This document shows positions 1-6,479 of a stretch of 64,000 bases of DNA, in pieces (within the stretch, counting starts at the first letter, position 1; each line of letters opens with the position of its first letter). Made by a program: the position numbers and the translations under genes. The notes under the pieces were generated by a model that was given only the letters and a program-made list of their open reading frames with translations, had not been told where the DNA came from and ran no database searches. The stretch is from Clostridia bacterium (lineage in GTDB: Bacteria > Bacillota > Clostridia > Christensenellales > CAG-138). The stretch covers positions 1-64,000 of the forward strand of contig JAFXVP010000060.1 in the NCBI GenBank assembly GCA_017524445.1. The letters run 5' to 3'.

Positions 1-19
1 AGATCAGAAGCAGCGCCGT

Positions 20-37
20 ATCGTGTCAGGCACGCCA
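20..37 (+). repeat. tRNA-Arg 3'-end-like 18-mer, copy A
   Basis: The 18 bases match the T-loop-to-CCA end of the tRNA-Arg at 3395-3412 with one mismatch. No 5' tRNA half precedes it. Instead the upstream bases (from position 1) match those before copy D at 4007-4024. A strong hairpin follows directly, as it does after copies B and C. Confidence 0.75.
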
Positions 38-72
38 TACAGAATACCCGCCTTTACGGCGGGTATTCTGTA
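38..72 (+). terminator. 15-bp perfect hairpin after the tRNA-end repeat
   Basis: A perfect 15-bp stem (38-52 with 58-72) closes a 5-base loop. No T-run follows immediately, so termination is plausible but not proven. Its position right after the CCA-like end mimics a tRNA terminator. Confidence 0.55.
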
Positions 73-97
73 TGTTGCGCTTTTTGAGCGCATATTT

Positions 98-155
98 GAA
101 CGTCGTTCACTTAGACGGCGAAGCCGGATGCTCGGCGCTGCAGATCCGCCTTTTT
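98..155 (+). repeat. Partial copy of the TTGAACG hairpin repeat
   Basis: It begins with TTGAACG, runs through a GACGGC/GCCG hairpin and then a GCTCGGCGCTGC arm, as in the repeats at 3474 and 3928. It lacks the tRNA-end tail. A TGCGC/GCGCA mini-hairpin precedes it (about 75-95), as one does before the 3474 copy. Confidence 0.55.
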
Positions 156-182
156 ATAGAATGGATCATCTCAAAATTGCCC

Positions 183-211
183 TTTTCAATTGCGCGGGTT
201 TATGCTATACT
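183..211 (+). promoter_or_regulatory. Promoter of the esterase gene
   Basis: TTTTCA (183-188), a 17-base spacer ending in TATGC, and TATACT (206-211). The extended TG motif strengthens the -10. The esterase ATG lies about 100 bases downstream. Confidence 0.65.
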
Positions 212-312
212 GCATCCATGCAAAAACGGATACCGGTATTGTTGACTCATATACGGGCGTCTTTGTTTTGCAAAGGAGAATGTTATTGCAGGTCTGTAAG
301 CAGGAGGTCTGT

Positions 313-1236
313 ATGAAGAAGCTGCTAAGTATCGTATTCGTGCTGATCATGTTGTTTCCGTCTGTCGCTATGGCAGAAGGTGCGCAGGCAAGCGTTCGGA
401 CGCTTTCGAATCATGTCCCTGAGAAAATACATGATATCGCCGTGCTTTCGCAGGATAGCGAAAAAAAACGGGATGCAGAAGAGGCGACGACCGACGAACC
501 GAATCATGTGGACTACTTCGATGAAGAAGGGAAACCGAAATTAAGCATTTGGACTCCTAAAGATTTTCATCCCAAGAAAAAATATGACGTCTTCGTGTTT
601 TTACAGGGCAGCGGTGAAAACTTGAACGTAGCCGAGGTGACGGCCACCAAACATTATGACGTGCTGATCAGCGACATCTATGAGGGCATTGACGCAGATT
701 TTATTGTTGTCGGCATACAAGACGGCAGCGATTTTGACGAAATCAGCGGACGCGTCCTGTTTGCCCTGAGTTATGTTGCCGATCATTACCCTACATATGC
801 CGCAAGCGGAAGCAGCGAGGATCTCAAGAAAGCCAGGGAACATATTATCATCGGCGGGATGTCCAACGGCGGCAGGATGGCGACCTATTTCGTCACTCAT
901 TATAATGAGTATGTGGCAAATGCAATTATCATGTCTCCCACGGTTGCGATGGATCCGGGGGAGGGGTTCCATCTGAAGCACCTTTTCGTCTGCATCGGAA
1001 CGAATGACAACAAGCCGTGCCGTCCGGCGGCGCGGGAATCCTATGCGAAGCTTAAGCCGTATGCGGAAAAAAAGTTTTTCAGTCTGTATAAGGGACGTCA
1101 TCAGTGGAAATTCTGGAATGTCCAGATCGCGCTTGCCCTGAACTTTGTGTTTGATCTCGGCGATTTCGAGGGACGGGCGTCTCTTATGCTCATTTCTCCT
1201 TGCAATATATGTGAGCCGAAGTCTGTACGGAAGTGA
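313..1236 (+). CDS. Secreted alpha/beta-hydrolase, esterase family
   Basis: The 307-residue product begins with a Sec signal peptide (Lys-Lys, hydrophobic core, AMA-EG cleavage region near residue 20). The mature part resembles feruloyl/PHB-depolymerase-type esterases: an oxyanion-region FLQGSGE, a nucleophile elbow GGMSNGG (serine near residue 200), a late GTND acid candidate and a GRHQW histidine candidate. These complete a plausible Ser-Asp-His triad. The ATG at 313 is chosen because AGGAGG (302-307) precedes it and it opens on the signal peptide. The last ~20 residues look less conserved, so the C terminus may have drifted. It probably releases ester-linked substituents from carbohydrate outside the cell; the substrate is unknown. 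It shares a repeat-bounded segment with the LRR gene that follows. Confidence 0.8.
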   Translation: MKKLLSIVFVLIMLFPSVAMAEGAQASVRTLSNHVPEKIHDIAVLSQDSEKKRDAEEATTDEPNHVDYFDEEGKPKLSIWTPKDFHPKKKYDVFVFLQGSGENLNVAEVTATKHYDVLISDIYEGIDADFIVVGIQDGSDFDEISGRVLFALSYVADHYPTYAASGSSEDLKKAREHIIIGGMSNGGRMATYFVTHYNEYVANAIIMSPTVAMDPGEGFHLKHLFVCIGTNDNKPCRPAARESYAKLKPYAEKKFFSLYKGRHQWKFWNVQIALALNFVFDLGDFEGRASLMLISPCNICEPKSVRK

Positions 1237-1324
1237 ACGGGGATCCGGCAGCGCGCCGGCGCATAGGATGCCTTCTTCCTTATGCGGGATGATCATGACG
1301 AATGGGAAAGGAGCCTGACACGGC

Positions 1325-3283
1325 ATGGAAATGCGGATGAAGTCTGACAGAGAGACTGAAAAAAACACACGGAAAGCGCGCAAACGCCGCGGTCGTGGGA
1401 TATTCCCTGCGGCCGTGTGCGGCGGTGTGCTCGCGATCGCTTTTCTCCTGCTGCATGCTGCGTGCGGCGGGCAGGCTTTGCCGCCCGTTGAAGAGAGCGC
1501 TCCGGACGTTTCCGACCTGCAGGACGTCGAGGTTTTACGGGAGCTTTCCCTGAAGGACGCCGATGTACAGGATGTGACATATCTTGCGGCGTACACGGCG
1601 CTGGAAAGGCTGGATCTCACCGGGACGGACGTTCCCCTTGAACAGATCATGGCGTTGAAGCAGGCGCTGCCGAAATGTACCATCCTGTTTACGGCGACAA
1701 TCGGCGGCGTCACGGTCGATCATGACACGACGAGCCTTTCCGCTGTCATTACGGCGGAAGAAGCGGCAGCACTTCCCACATTGGAAAAGCTGGAAAGCGC
1801 CGATCTTTCGGGAAGCGACTGCTATGCGGAGATCCTTGCGCTGCAGGAAAAAATGCCCGCATGTACCTTTGTGTATACCGTGCCCCTGGGGGATACGGTG
1901 ATCCGTTCCGATGCGGATACGGCGTCCGTTTCGGGGGCAGCCGCCGCAGATCTGAAGGAGAAGCTTCCGTACCTGCCCGCCCTTACGGCATTGGATGTGT
2001 CCGGCTGCGGCCTGACGGTCGAGGAGGCAGCGGACCTGCAGGCGTCTTATCCACAGATCGACTTGACCTACCCGGTATCCGTGAACGGGCAGCAGATCTC
2101 CAATCATGAGACAGCCATTGTTCTTACGGGAACGCTGACCGACGAAACGGTGAAAGCGCTTGCGGCGTTTGACGACCTGCGGGAAGCGGATCTCAAAGAC
2201 TGTGCGTGGGACGCGGAAACGCTGCTGAAGCTGCTGGAGGCATATCCGGAGACGGAATTTGCCTATACGGTTCCTCTGGGCAGCGGCAGCATGGACAAAA
2301 CGGTGCAGGAGCTGACGGTGTCCGCCGACACGGAAGTTTCACAACTGGAGACGGCGCTTTCCCTGCTTCCGCAGGTGGAAAAGGTCGATCTGCACGAGGC
2401 GGGTTATACGGAGGAAGAGGCGAAAGCGCTGATCGAAGCATACCCGAACATCGTGTTCGCCTGCACGCTGACCTTTTTGGACCGCCGGTGGGAGACCACG
2501 GGGATGGAGGAACTGGACCTGAGCGGTACGCAGGTGAGCGACCCGGCACAGGTGGAGGAGGCCATGCGCTGCATCCATGATCTGGGGAAACTGGTGCTCT
2601 CCGACTGCGGGCTCACCGATGAGCAGCTGGACGCACTCAACCGGGAATACCCCGATACGCGTATTGTATGGACCGTGAGAATGGGACCGCACAAGCTGCG
2701 TACCGATGCGGAGGCGTTTTCAACGTTTAACCGCGCCAAGCATATTTCCAAAGTGGATCCCCCGGATGTGGTTGCCAGCAAACGCTCCACCTACCGGCTG
2801 ACCACGGAGGATATCCGGGTGCTCCGGTATTGCACGGACCTGATCGCTCTGGACCTGGGTCACAACAACATCGACGATATTTCCGTGCTGGAAAACTGCC
2901 CGCATATGCAGTACCTGATCATCGCGGATAATTTCCTCACGGATATCAGCGTGGTGACGCAGCTGAAGGAGCTCATCTACGTGGAGTTCTTCATGAACAC
3001 GATCACGGATGTTTCCCCTTTCGCGGAGCTGGAGAACCTGCTCGACCTGAATCTGTGCACGAACAATATCTCGGATTTCAGCCCGCTTTACGGTCTCAGG
3101 AATCTGGAGCGCCTGTGGTATTGGAACAACAAGGTTACCGCGGAGCAGGAGAAAGAGATCGCCGCGGCGCTGCCCGATTGCCTCTGCGAAGCACATTGCG
3201 ACGGGGATACCGGAAGCGGCTGGCGGGAGCATGAGCGGTATTTTGTGATGCGGAAGCTCTTTACGGACACGATTAAAAAATGA
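1325..3283 (+). CDS. Membrane-anchored leucine-rich-repeat protein
   Basis: The 652-residue product has a basic cytoplasmic N terminus, one hydrophobic segment (about residues 28-45) ending in HAACGG, and an extracellular body. That body carries degenerate repeats of about 60 residues, each holding a DLSG/DLTG leucine-rich strand followed by a YP-x-x-x-F/Y-T-V-x-G strand. Near the C terminus (about 520-620) there are at least four consecutive ~22-residue LRRs of the internalin/SDS22 type, with L-x-x-L-x-L-x-x-N-x-I/L-x-D-I/V-S. The cysteine after the hydrophobic segment could be a lipobox. AAAGGAG at 1308-1314 supports the start. Such proteins usually mediate binding to surfaces or glycans; the ligand is unknown. 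It follows the esterase by 88 bases. Confidence 0.8.
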   Translation: MEMRMKSDRETEKNTRKARKRRGRGIFPAAVCGGVLAIAFLLLHAACGGQALPPVEESAPDVSDLQDVEVLRELSLKDADVQDVTYLAAYTALERLDLTGTDVPLEQIMALKQALPKCTILFTATIGGVTVDHDTTSLSAVITAEEAAALPTLEKLESADLSGSDCYAEILALQEKMPACTFVYTVPLGDTVIRSDADTASVSGAAAADLKEKLPYLPALTALDVSGCGLTVEEAADLQASYPQIDLTYPVSVNGQQISNHETAIVLTGTLTDETVKALAAFDDLREADLKDCAWDAETLLKLLEAYPETEFAYTVPLGSGSMDKTVQELTVSADTEVSQLETALSLLPQVEKVDLHEAGYTEEEAKALIEAYPNIVFACTLTFLDRRWETTGMEELDLSGTQVSDPAQVEEAMRCIHDLGKLVLSDCGLTDEQLDALNREYPDTRIVWTVRMGPHKLRTDAEAFSTFNRAKHISKVDPPDVVASKRSTYRLTTEDIRVLRYCTDLIALDLGHNNIDDISVLENCPHMQYLIIADNFLTDISVVTQLKELIYVEFFMNTITDVSPFAELENLLDLNLCTNNISDFSPLYGLRNLERLWYWNNKVTAEQEKEIAAALPDCLCEAHCDGDTGSGWREHERYFVMRKLFTDTIKK

Positions 3284-3335
3284 CAGTCGGCCTGTTGAAG
3301 GTCTGCGGCGCTTGAAGCCCGAAGATCATATACAT
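3284..3335. other. Short gap before the tRNA, no promoter found
   Basis: No convincing -35/-10 pair with 16-18 base spacing lies ahead of the tRNA. TTGAAG occurs twice (3295 and 3312), but neither is correctly spaced to an AT-rich hexamer. This fits the view that the tRNA is decaying. Confidence 0.4.
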
Positions 3336-3412
3336 GTGCCTGCAGCGCAGCCGGACAGAACGTCAGACTCCGACTCTGAAGGCCGCACGTTCAAATCGTG
3401 TCGGGCACGCCA
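3336..3412 (+). tRNA. tRNA-Arg (anticodon CCG), degenerate D arm, possible pseudogene
   Basis: The 77-nt cloverleaf has a 7-bp acceptor stem (3336-3342 with 3402-3408, one G-T pair), encoded CCA (3410-3412), a perfect anticodon stem (3363-3367 with 3375-3379) around loop CTCCGAC with anticodon CCG at 3370-3372, and a good T arm (3385-3401). The D arm is damaged: stem GCGC (3345-3348) faces GAAC (3358-3361), giving two mismatches, and the normally invariant T8 is C (3343). No promoter is visible. Bases 3395-3412 recur three more times in the window. I read it as a tRNA-Arg(CCG) gene damaged or duplicated by integration. A working copy may exist elsewhere, or ICG/UCG tRNAs may cover the codon. 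Confidence 0.7.
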
Positions 3413-3413
3413 C

Positions 3414-3453
3414 AAGAAATCGACCTCGCCCTCGGGCGGGGTCGATTTCTTTT
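3414..3453 (+). terminator. tRNA terminator
   Basis: AAGAAATCGACC pairs with GGTCGATTTCTT across a G/C-rich apex and ends in T's (3450-3453). It begins two bases after the encoded CCA. Confidence 0.8.
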
Positions 3454-3473
3454 GCACGCGCAGCGTGCAGGAT

Positions 3474-3574
3474 TTGAACGTAGTGCATTTACACAGCCCG
3501 GAGGGCTGTGTCGCCGGCGTCTTTTCTTCTGATTATGCAATCAGAAAAGACGCCGTATCGTGTCGGGCACGCCA
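3474..3574 (+). repeat. ~101-bp two-hairpin repeat ending in the tRNA-Arg 3' end, copy C
   Basis: Order: TTGAACG box; hairpin ACAGCCC/GGGCTGT; long near-perfect hairpin GCGTCTTTTCT.../...AGAAAAGACGC with an ATGC apex; then an 18-mer (3557-3574) identical to tRNA bases 3395-3412. A second terminator follows. The unit starts where the tRNA terminator ends, so the two tRNA-like ends are exactly 162 bases apart. Confidence 0.75.
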
Positions 3575-3575
3575 C

Positions 3576-3613
3576 GTCGCCGCAAGCTTCACTTGGCTTG
3601 CGGCGACTTTTTT
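3576..3613 (+). terminator. Terminator after repeat copy C
   Basis: A perfect 12-bp stem (3576-3587 with 3596-3607) is followed by six T's (3608-3613). It is a canonical intrinsic terminator placed directly after the tRNA-end 18-mer. Confidence 0.85.
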
Positions 3614-3927
3614 ATTGCATAACAAGTCACCGCTGCGCTTTGTTCCGCATCCACTCCGCTTTGCTCCGTTACATAGGTGCCGTCGCGCGCTTCCACAAGC
3701 TCCATTTCGCTTCGCTTCATTACGGCGGTAGATCGCGCGCTTCCCGCGCGTACCATCGCGCGTACCATGGTCACGCTCGGCTCGCCTGTCCACTTCGCTG
3801 CGCTTCGTTACAGAGGTGCCGTCGCGCGTTTGATCGCGCGTCGCCATGCTCGGTTGTAAACGCCCTCGCGGCGCCTCCGCTGCGCTACCAATCGCTTGCG
3901 GTGTGCGCCTGCGGCGCAATTGATAAC
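3614..3927. other. Gene-free, low-complexity repeat region
   Basis: A run of short degenerate direct and inverted repeats (CGCTGCGC, CGCGCG, GTACCAT). At 3651-3690 there is a partial copy of the repeat at 3790-3856, including CCGTTACATAGGTGCCGTCGC. Open frames here have biased Arg/Ser/Ala composition, no ribosome sites and no recognisable domain, so no gene is called. Confidence 0.6.
3790..3856 (+). repeat. Dispersed 67-bp repeat, copy 1
   Basis: It runs from CCACTTCGCT to CGGTTG and matches 30303-30369 at about nine of ten positions. It contains a GCGCG-TTTGAT-CGCGC hairpin. A partial third copy lies at 3651-3690. Confidence 0.8.
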
Positions 3928-4024
3928 TTGAACGCAGTGCACATACGCGGCAAAGCCGCCTGCTCGGCGCTGCTTCCTATGTCTTGGCAATCAGAAGCAG
4001 CGCCGTATCGTGTCAAGCACGCCA
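3928..4024 (+). repeat. ~97-bp two-hairpin repeat ending in a tRNA-Arg-like 3' end, copy D
   Basis: TTGAACG box, hairpin GCGGC/GCCGC, hairpin GCGCTGCTTC/GAAGCAGCGC, then ATCGTGTCAAGCACGCCA (4007-4024) with two mismatches to the tRNA end. It shares its last ~35 bases with copy A. No clear terminator follows. Confidence 0.7.
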
Positions 4025-4221
4025 AGAAGCCCCCAATACACTGTGCTTTCGGAATTTCGGTTCTTTGTTGTGCTGACTGCATTGTGACTATATTTTTCAA
4101 ATCGTCAGAACCGTATAGTATTGTCCTTCCGTTTACGATCAAATCGGAGGGCTCTGTTTTGCCGTTTTTGGGTTGCCTGCATTTGACGCCCGCAGATGTA
4201 TTGATACAGCGGCGAACGATG
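4025..4221. other. Gene-free stretch
   Basis: No supported gene, hairpin or repeat seen in these ~200 bases. Composition shifts to AT-rich towards the promoter at 4226. Confidence 0.5.
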
Positions 4222-4278
4222 AACATTGACAAGTTATACGATTTCGATGTATTATATATAAAAATGTTTTCTGTCATA
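4222..4278 (+). repeat. Left copy of a ~56-bp inverted promoter repeat bounding the polysaccharide island
   Basis: It is the reverse complement of 23694-23748 apart from a short variable patch (TAAAA here, GAG there). It contains a full promoter and an ATG start with five codons. Both copies point into the island. Confidence 0.85.
4226..4255 (+). promoter_or_regulatory. Promoter inside the left inverted repeat
   Basis: TTGACA (4226-4231), an 18-base spacer, TATTAT (4250-4255). The first downstream frame is only MFSVIRR-stop from 4264. The next gene (4666) has its own promoter, so this one has no obvious local target. Confidence 0.75.
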
Positions 4279-4563
4279 CGCCGATGATCCCCGAGGAGAT
4301 CTACGCCCAGTTTGCCAACGGCGAACGTCGCTGAAAGCCGGACGGTTTATTACCATCTGCGCAGCGTACCCGGCAGACGATCGAAACGGAGAGGAGCCGC
4401 AGTCGGGCAGGCGAACGGATATTGCTTTTGTTGGAATTCACTCGCTTGCTTTTGATCCGATCTCTTTCGACCCCCGACGAAAGACCCTGTCTCGAGATCA
4501 GACTCTAACGGGCGGATAAACGCGGCAACGCGTGAGGGTTGGCAGCAAAACCAGGTCATGACA
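4279..4563. other. Gene-free stretch with a possible gene-end remnant
   Basis: A short plus-strand frame from 4283 encodes MIPEEIYAQFANGERR and stops at 4334. It looks like a protein tail but I do not recognise it. The rest has no supported gene. Confidence 0.35.
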
Positions 4564-4592
4564 TTGCAATTTGACGCCTCCTATGCTATTAT
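4564..4592 (+). promoter_or_regulatory. Promoter of the VOC/radical-SAM pair
   Basis: TTGCAA (4564-4569), a 17-base spacer ending TATGC (extended -10), TATTAT (4587-4592). The first start codons lie 56-74 bases downstream. Confidence 0.65.
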
Positions 4593-4665
4593 GATACCGT
4601 TATTATTACTGTTTTGTGGTGAGTATTAAGATAGGAATTATAATAAGGTGAAGGATTTGAAAAGC

Positions 4666-5172
4666 ATGCAGACATCGAGTCCGGCAGGTCTGTGCGATCA
4701 ACCGCTGAAAGGATTGCATCACGCGGCAATCAATACCCGAAATATCACGGAAAGTATCCGGTATTATACGGACGTTCTCGGGCTGAAAGAGGCGTTTCGA
4801 CTGAAGCGAGACGACGGAACCCTCTCAGCCGTTTATTTGATCATCACGCCAGGTCAGTATCTGGAATTGATCTCTATGGAACCCGCCGGGAAAAAGCGCT
4901 TCCGTTTTCCGAAACGACTGCGTTCCGTATTTCATAAGCTTTCCGGCTATAGTGAAATCAGCCATATTTGCCTCATCGCAGAGGATATTCAACACGCATA
5001 TAACACGATCCTGGCTTCCGGGGGACCGGTTGATTCCGGAATCGAACGTGGACGGTCCCAATGCCTCAGATTCTGGACACACGATCCGAATGGAGCGCGG
5101 ATCGAAATCATGGAAATCACGCCTGAGTCCATGCAGGCTCAGGCGGATAAGAGGTTTGCCGACTCAAAATAA
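4666..5172 (+). CDS. VOC-superfamily (glyoxalase/dioxygenase-fold) protein
   Basis: The 168-residue product has the vicinal-oxygen-chelate fold signature twice: LKGLHHAAINTRN-x-x-x-S-x-x-Y-Y-x-x-V-L-G-L at the start, and ISHICLIAEDI...DPNGARIEIMEI in the second half. The His in each half and the Glu near the end fit the metal ligands. I chose the ATG at 4666, preceded by AAGGA (4651-4655). A GTG at 4648 is the alternative and would add six residues. The substrate is not predictable: lyase, isomerase and dioxygenase roles all occur. It precedes the radical-SAM gene by 56 bases on the same strand, at the distal end of the polysaccharide island. Confidence 0.8.
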   Translation: MQTSSPAGLCDQPLKGLHHAAINTRNITESIRYYTDVLGLKEAFRLKRDDGTLSAVYLIITPGQYLELISMEPAGKKRFRFPKRLRSVFHKLSGYSEISHICLIAEDIQHAYNTILASGGPVDSGIERGRSQCLRFWTHDPNGARIEIMEITPESMQAQADKRFADSK

Positions 5173-5228
5173 CAAAAGAAAAAAGATTCGGACAGGTTTC
5201 ATCAAAACTGACGGAACAAGGATAGAAT

Positions 5229-6449
5229 ATGAAAAACATCGAATTGCTGCAGGCAACCGGAATCAAGGATATATGCATTGTCAACTATCAGTTAACCGAC
5301 GATCGGCGGGTGCGGGAGCTGGAGGCTGTTCTTCAGAAATGCGGTTTCCGGGTTCGTCCGGCCGGGAGCATGAACGGATTGATGCGTCGGTTTATCAGAT
5401 ACAGGCTGTCGGAAAGGATCACGCAGACCCAAAAAATAAAGCGACGGATCAAGTATCTTTTATTTTCAGCGAAAAGAAGGCTGCAACGCGAGAAGAAAGC
5501 GGACGGCCGGATTTGTCTGTACCTGCTGATCGATCAATTGAAAACCGGCGATGGATGGCTTCATGAAGAGGTTCAGATCCTGTTGGAGAAGCAGCACCTT
5601 AACGACCGGATCTTTTTCTACGATGTAAAAAGCGACAGAATAATGAAGTTCGGGAAGCCTGTTTTGGGATATCTCGAATTTGACGTTTCGGGTCACTGCA
5701 ATCTGAGATGCAAAGGATGCTCGCATTACAGCAATCTTCAGAAGGAACCTGTCTGGGGAGATCTGAGCAAATTCCGGGAACATTTGGTGCGGCTTCGTGA
5801 AATATTCGACCATATCGAGGTCTTCCGGTTGGTGGGCGGAGAACCGTTCCTGAATCCTGACGTCGGGCAGTTTGCCGCCACTGTGAGGGAGGCTTTTCCG
5901 GATGCGACGCTGTACGTTGTGTCAAACGGTTTATTAATCCCGCATGTAAAAGGAGAAATCCTTGATACCATCCGGGAAAGCAAAGCTGTCGTGCATATTT
6001 CCTATTATCCTCCGACAGTCAAAATGACCGAAAAAATCAAAGAGAAGCTCGACGATTACAAGGTCCCGTATACTTTTTCCAAACCGATCCGGTATTTCCA
6101 GTATGAGGTAGGCGAAACCCCGGGGAACGGAACAAGCAACTATCGGCATTGCCCGTTTATTTATTGTCACATTCTGAGCGATGACGGCAGACTGTGCCTG
6201 TGCGATCCTCCTATGGTGTATCAAAAGAACATGACGCATCTGCACGTGCAAAGAGAGGTCGGCGAAGAATGCTGGACGGATCTTTACAACGTAAAAGACG
6301 GATACGAACTGTTGCGGAGACTGCATCGGGAGATTCCGTTCTGCAAGTACTGTCTCACCCGAAAGAAGATCATGTTCCCGTGGCAAGGCAATTATACGCA
6401 GGAGCTGACGGACGAAGAGATGGGCGTGCACGGACGGAAAAAGAAATAA
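5229..6449 (+). CDS. Radical SAM enzyme associated with the polysaccharide locus
   Basis: The 406-residue product has a ~135-residue N-terminal domain, then the radical-SAM core with CNLRCKGC (CxxxCxxC, [4Fe-4S] cluster), a GGEPFLNPD SAM-binding motif and the usual strand order after it. Near the C terminus are CHILSDDGRLCLCDPP and FCKYCLTRKK, whose extra cysteines resemble a SPASM/twitch-type auxiliary cluster region. The start has AAGGA upstream. Such proteins occur in capsule and LPS loci, where they are inferred to modify sugars or aglycones. The exact reaction is unknown here. The gene converges on wzt with a 30-base gap and no obvious terminator. Confidence 0.85.
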   Translation: MKNIELLQATGIKDICIVNYQLTDDRRVRELEAVLQKCGFRVRPAGSMNGLMRRFIRYRLSERITQTQKIKRRIKYLLFSAKRRLQREKKADGRICLYLLIDQLKTGDGWLHEEVQILLEKQHLNDRIFFYDVKSDRIMKFGKPVLGYLEFDVSGHCNLRCKGCSHYSNLQKEPVWGDLSKFREHLVRLREIFDHIEVFRLVGGEPFLNPDVGQFAATVREAFPDATLYVVSNGLLIPHVKGEILDTIRESKAVVHISYYPPTVKMTEKIKEKLDDYKVPYTFSKPIRYFQYEVGETPGNGTSNYRHCPFIYCHILSDDGRLCLCDPPMVYQKNMTHLHVQREVGEECWTDLYNVKDGYELLRRLHREIPFCKYCLTRKKIMFPWQGNYTQELTDEEMGVHGRKKK

Positions 6450-6479
6450 CCGCACGCGAAGAAATACGGGTTCAATCCG

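Noticed and set aside
601..1713. A 370-codon minus-strand frame across the esterase gene
   Set aside because: It is antisense to a gene with a signal peptide and catalytic motifs, and it spans the intergenic gap without signals.
3557..3574. Additional tRNA genes at the copies of the tRNA-Arg 3' end
   Set aside because: No 5' acceptor strand, D arm or anticodon arm can be built upstream of the copies at 20, 3557 or 4007; only hairpins are present.
3508..4287. A 259-codon open frame over the tRNA-end repeats
   Set aside because: It runs through hairpins, a terminator and repeats, has no ribosome site and no recognisable domain, and ends inside the promoter repeat.
4283..4334. Short frame MIPEEIYAQFANGERR as a gene
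   Set aside because: Sixteen codons without a ribosome site. It may be the tail of a lost gene, but nothing identifies it.
4666..6449. VOC and radical-SAM genes as an independent metabolic pair outside the glycan island
   Set aside because: They lie inside the inverted promoter repeats and directly abut wzt, so membership of the island is the simpler reading, although not proven.
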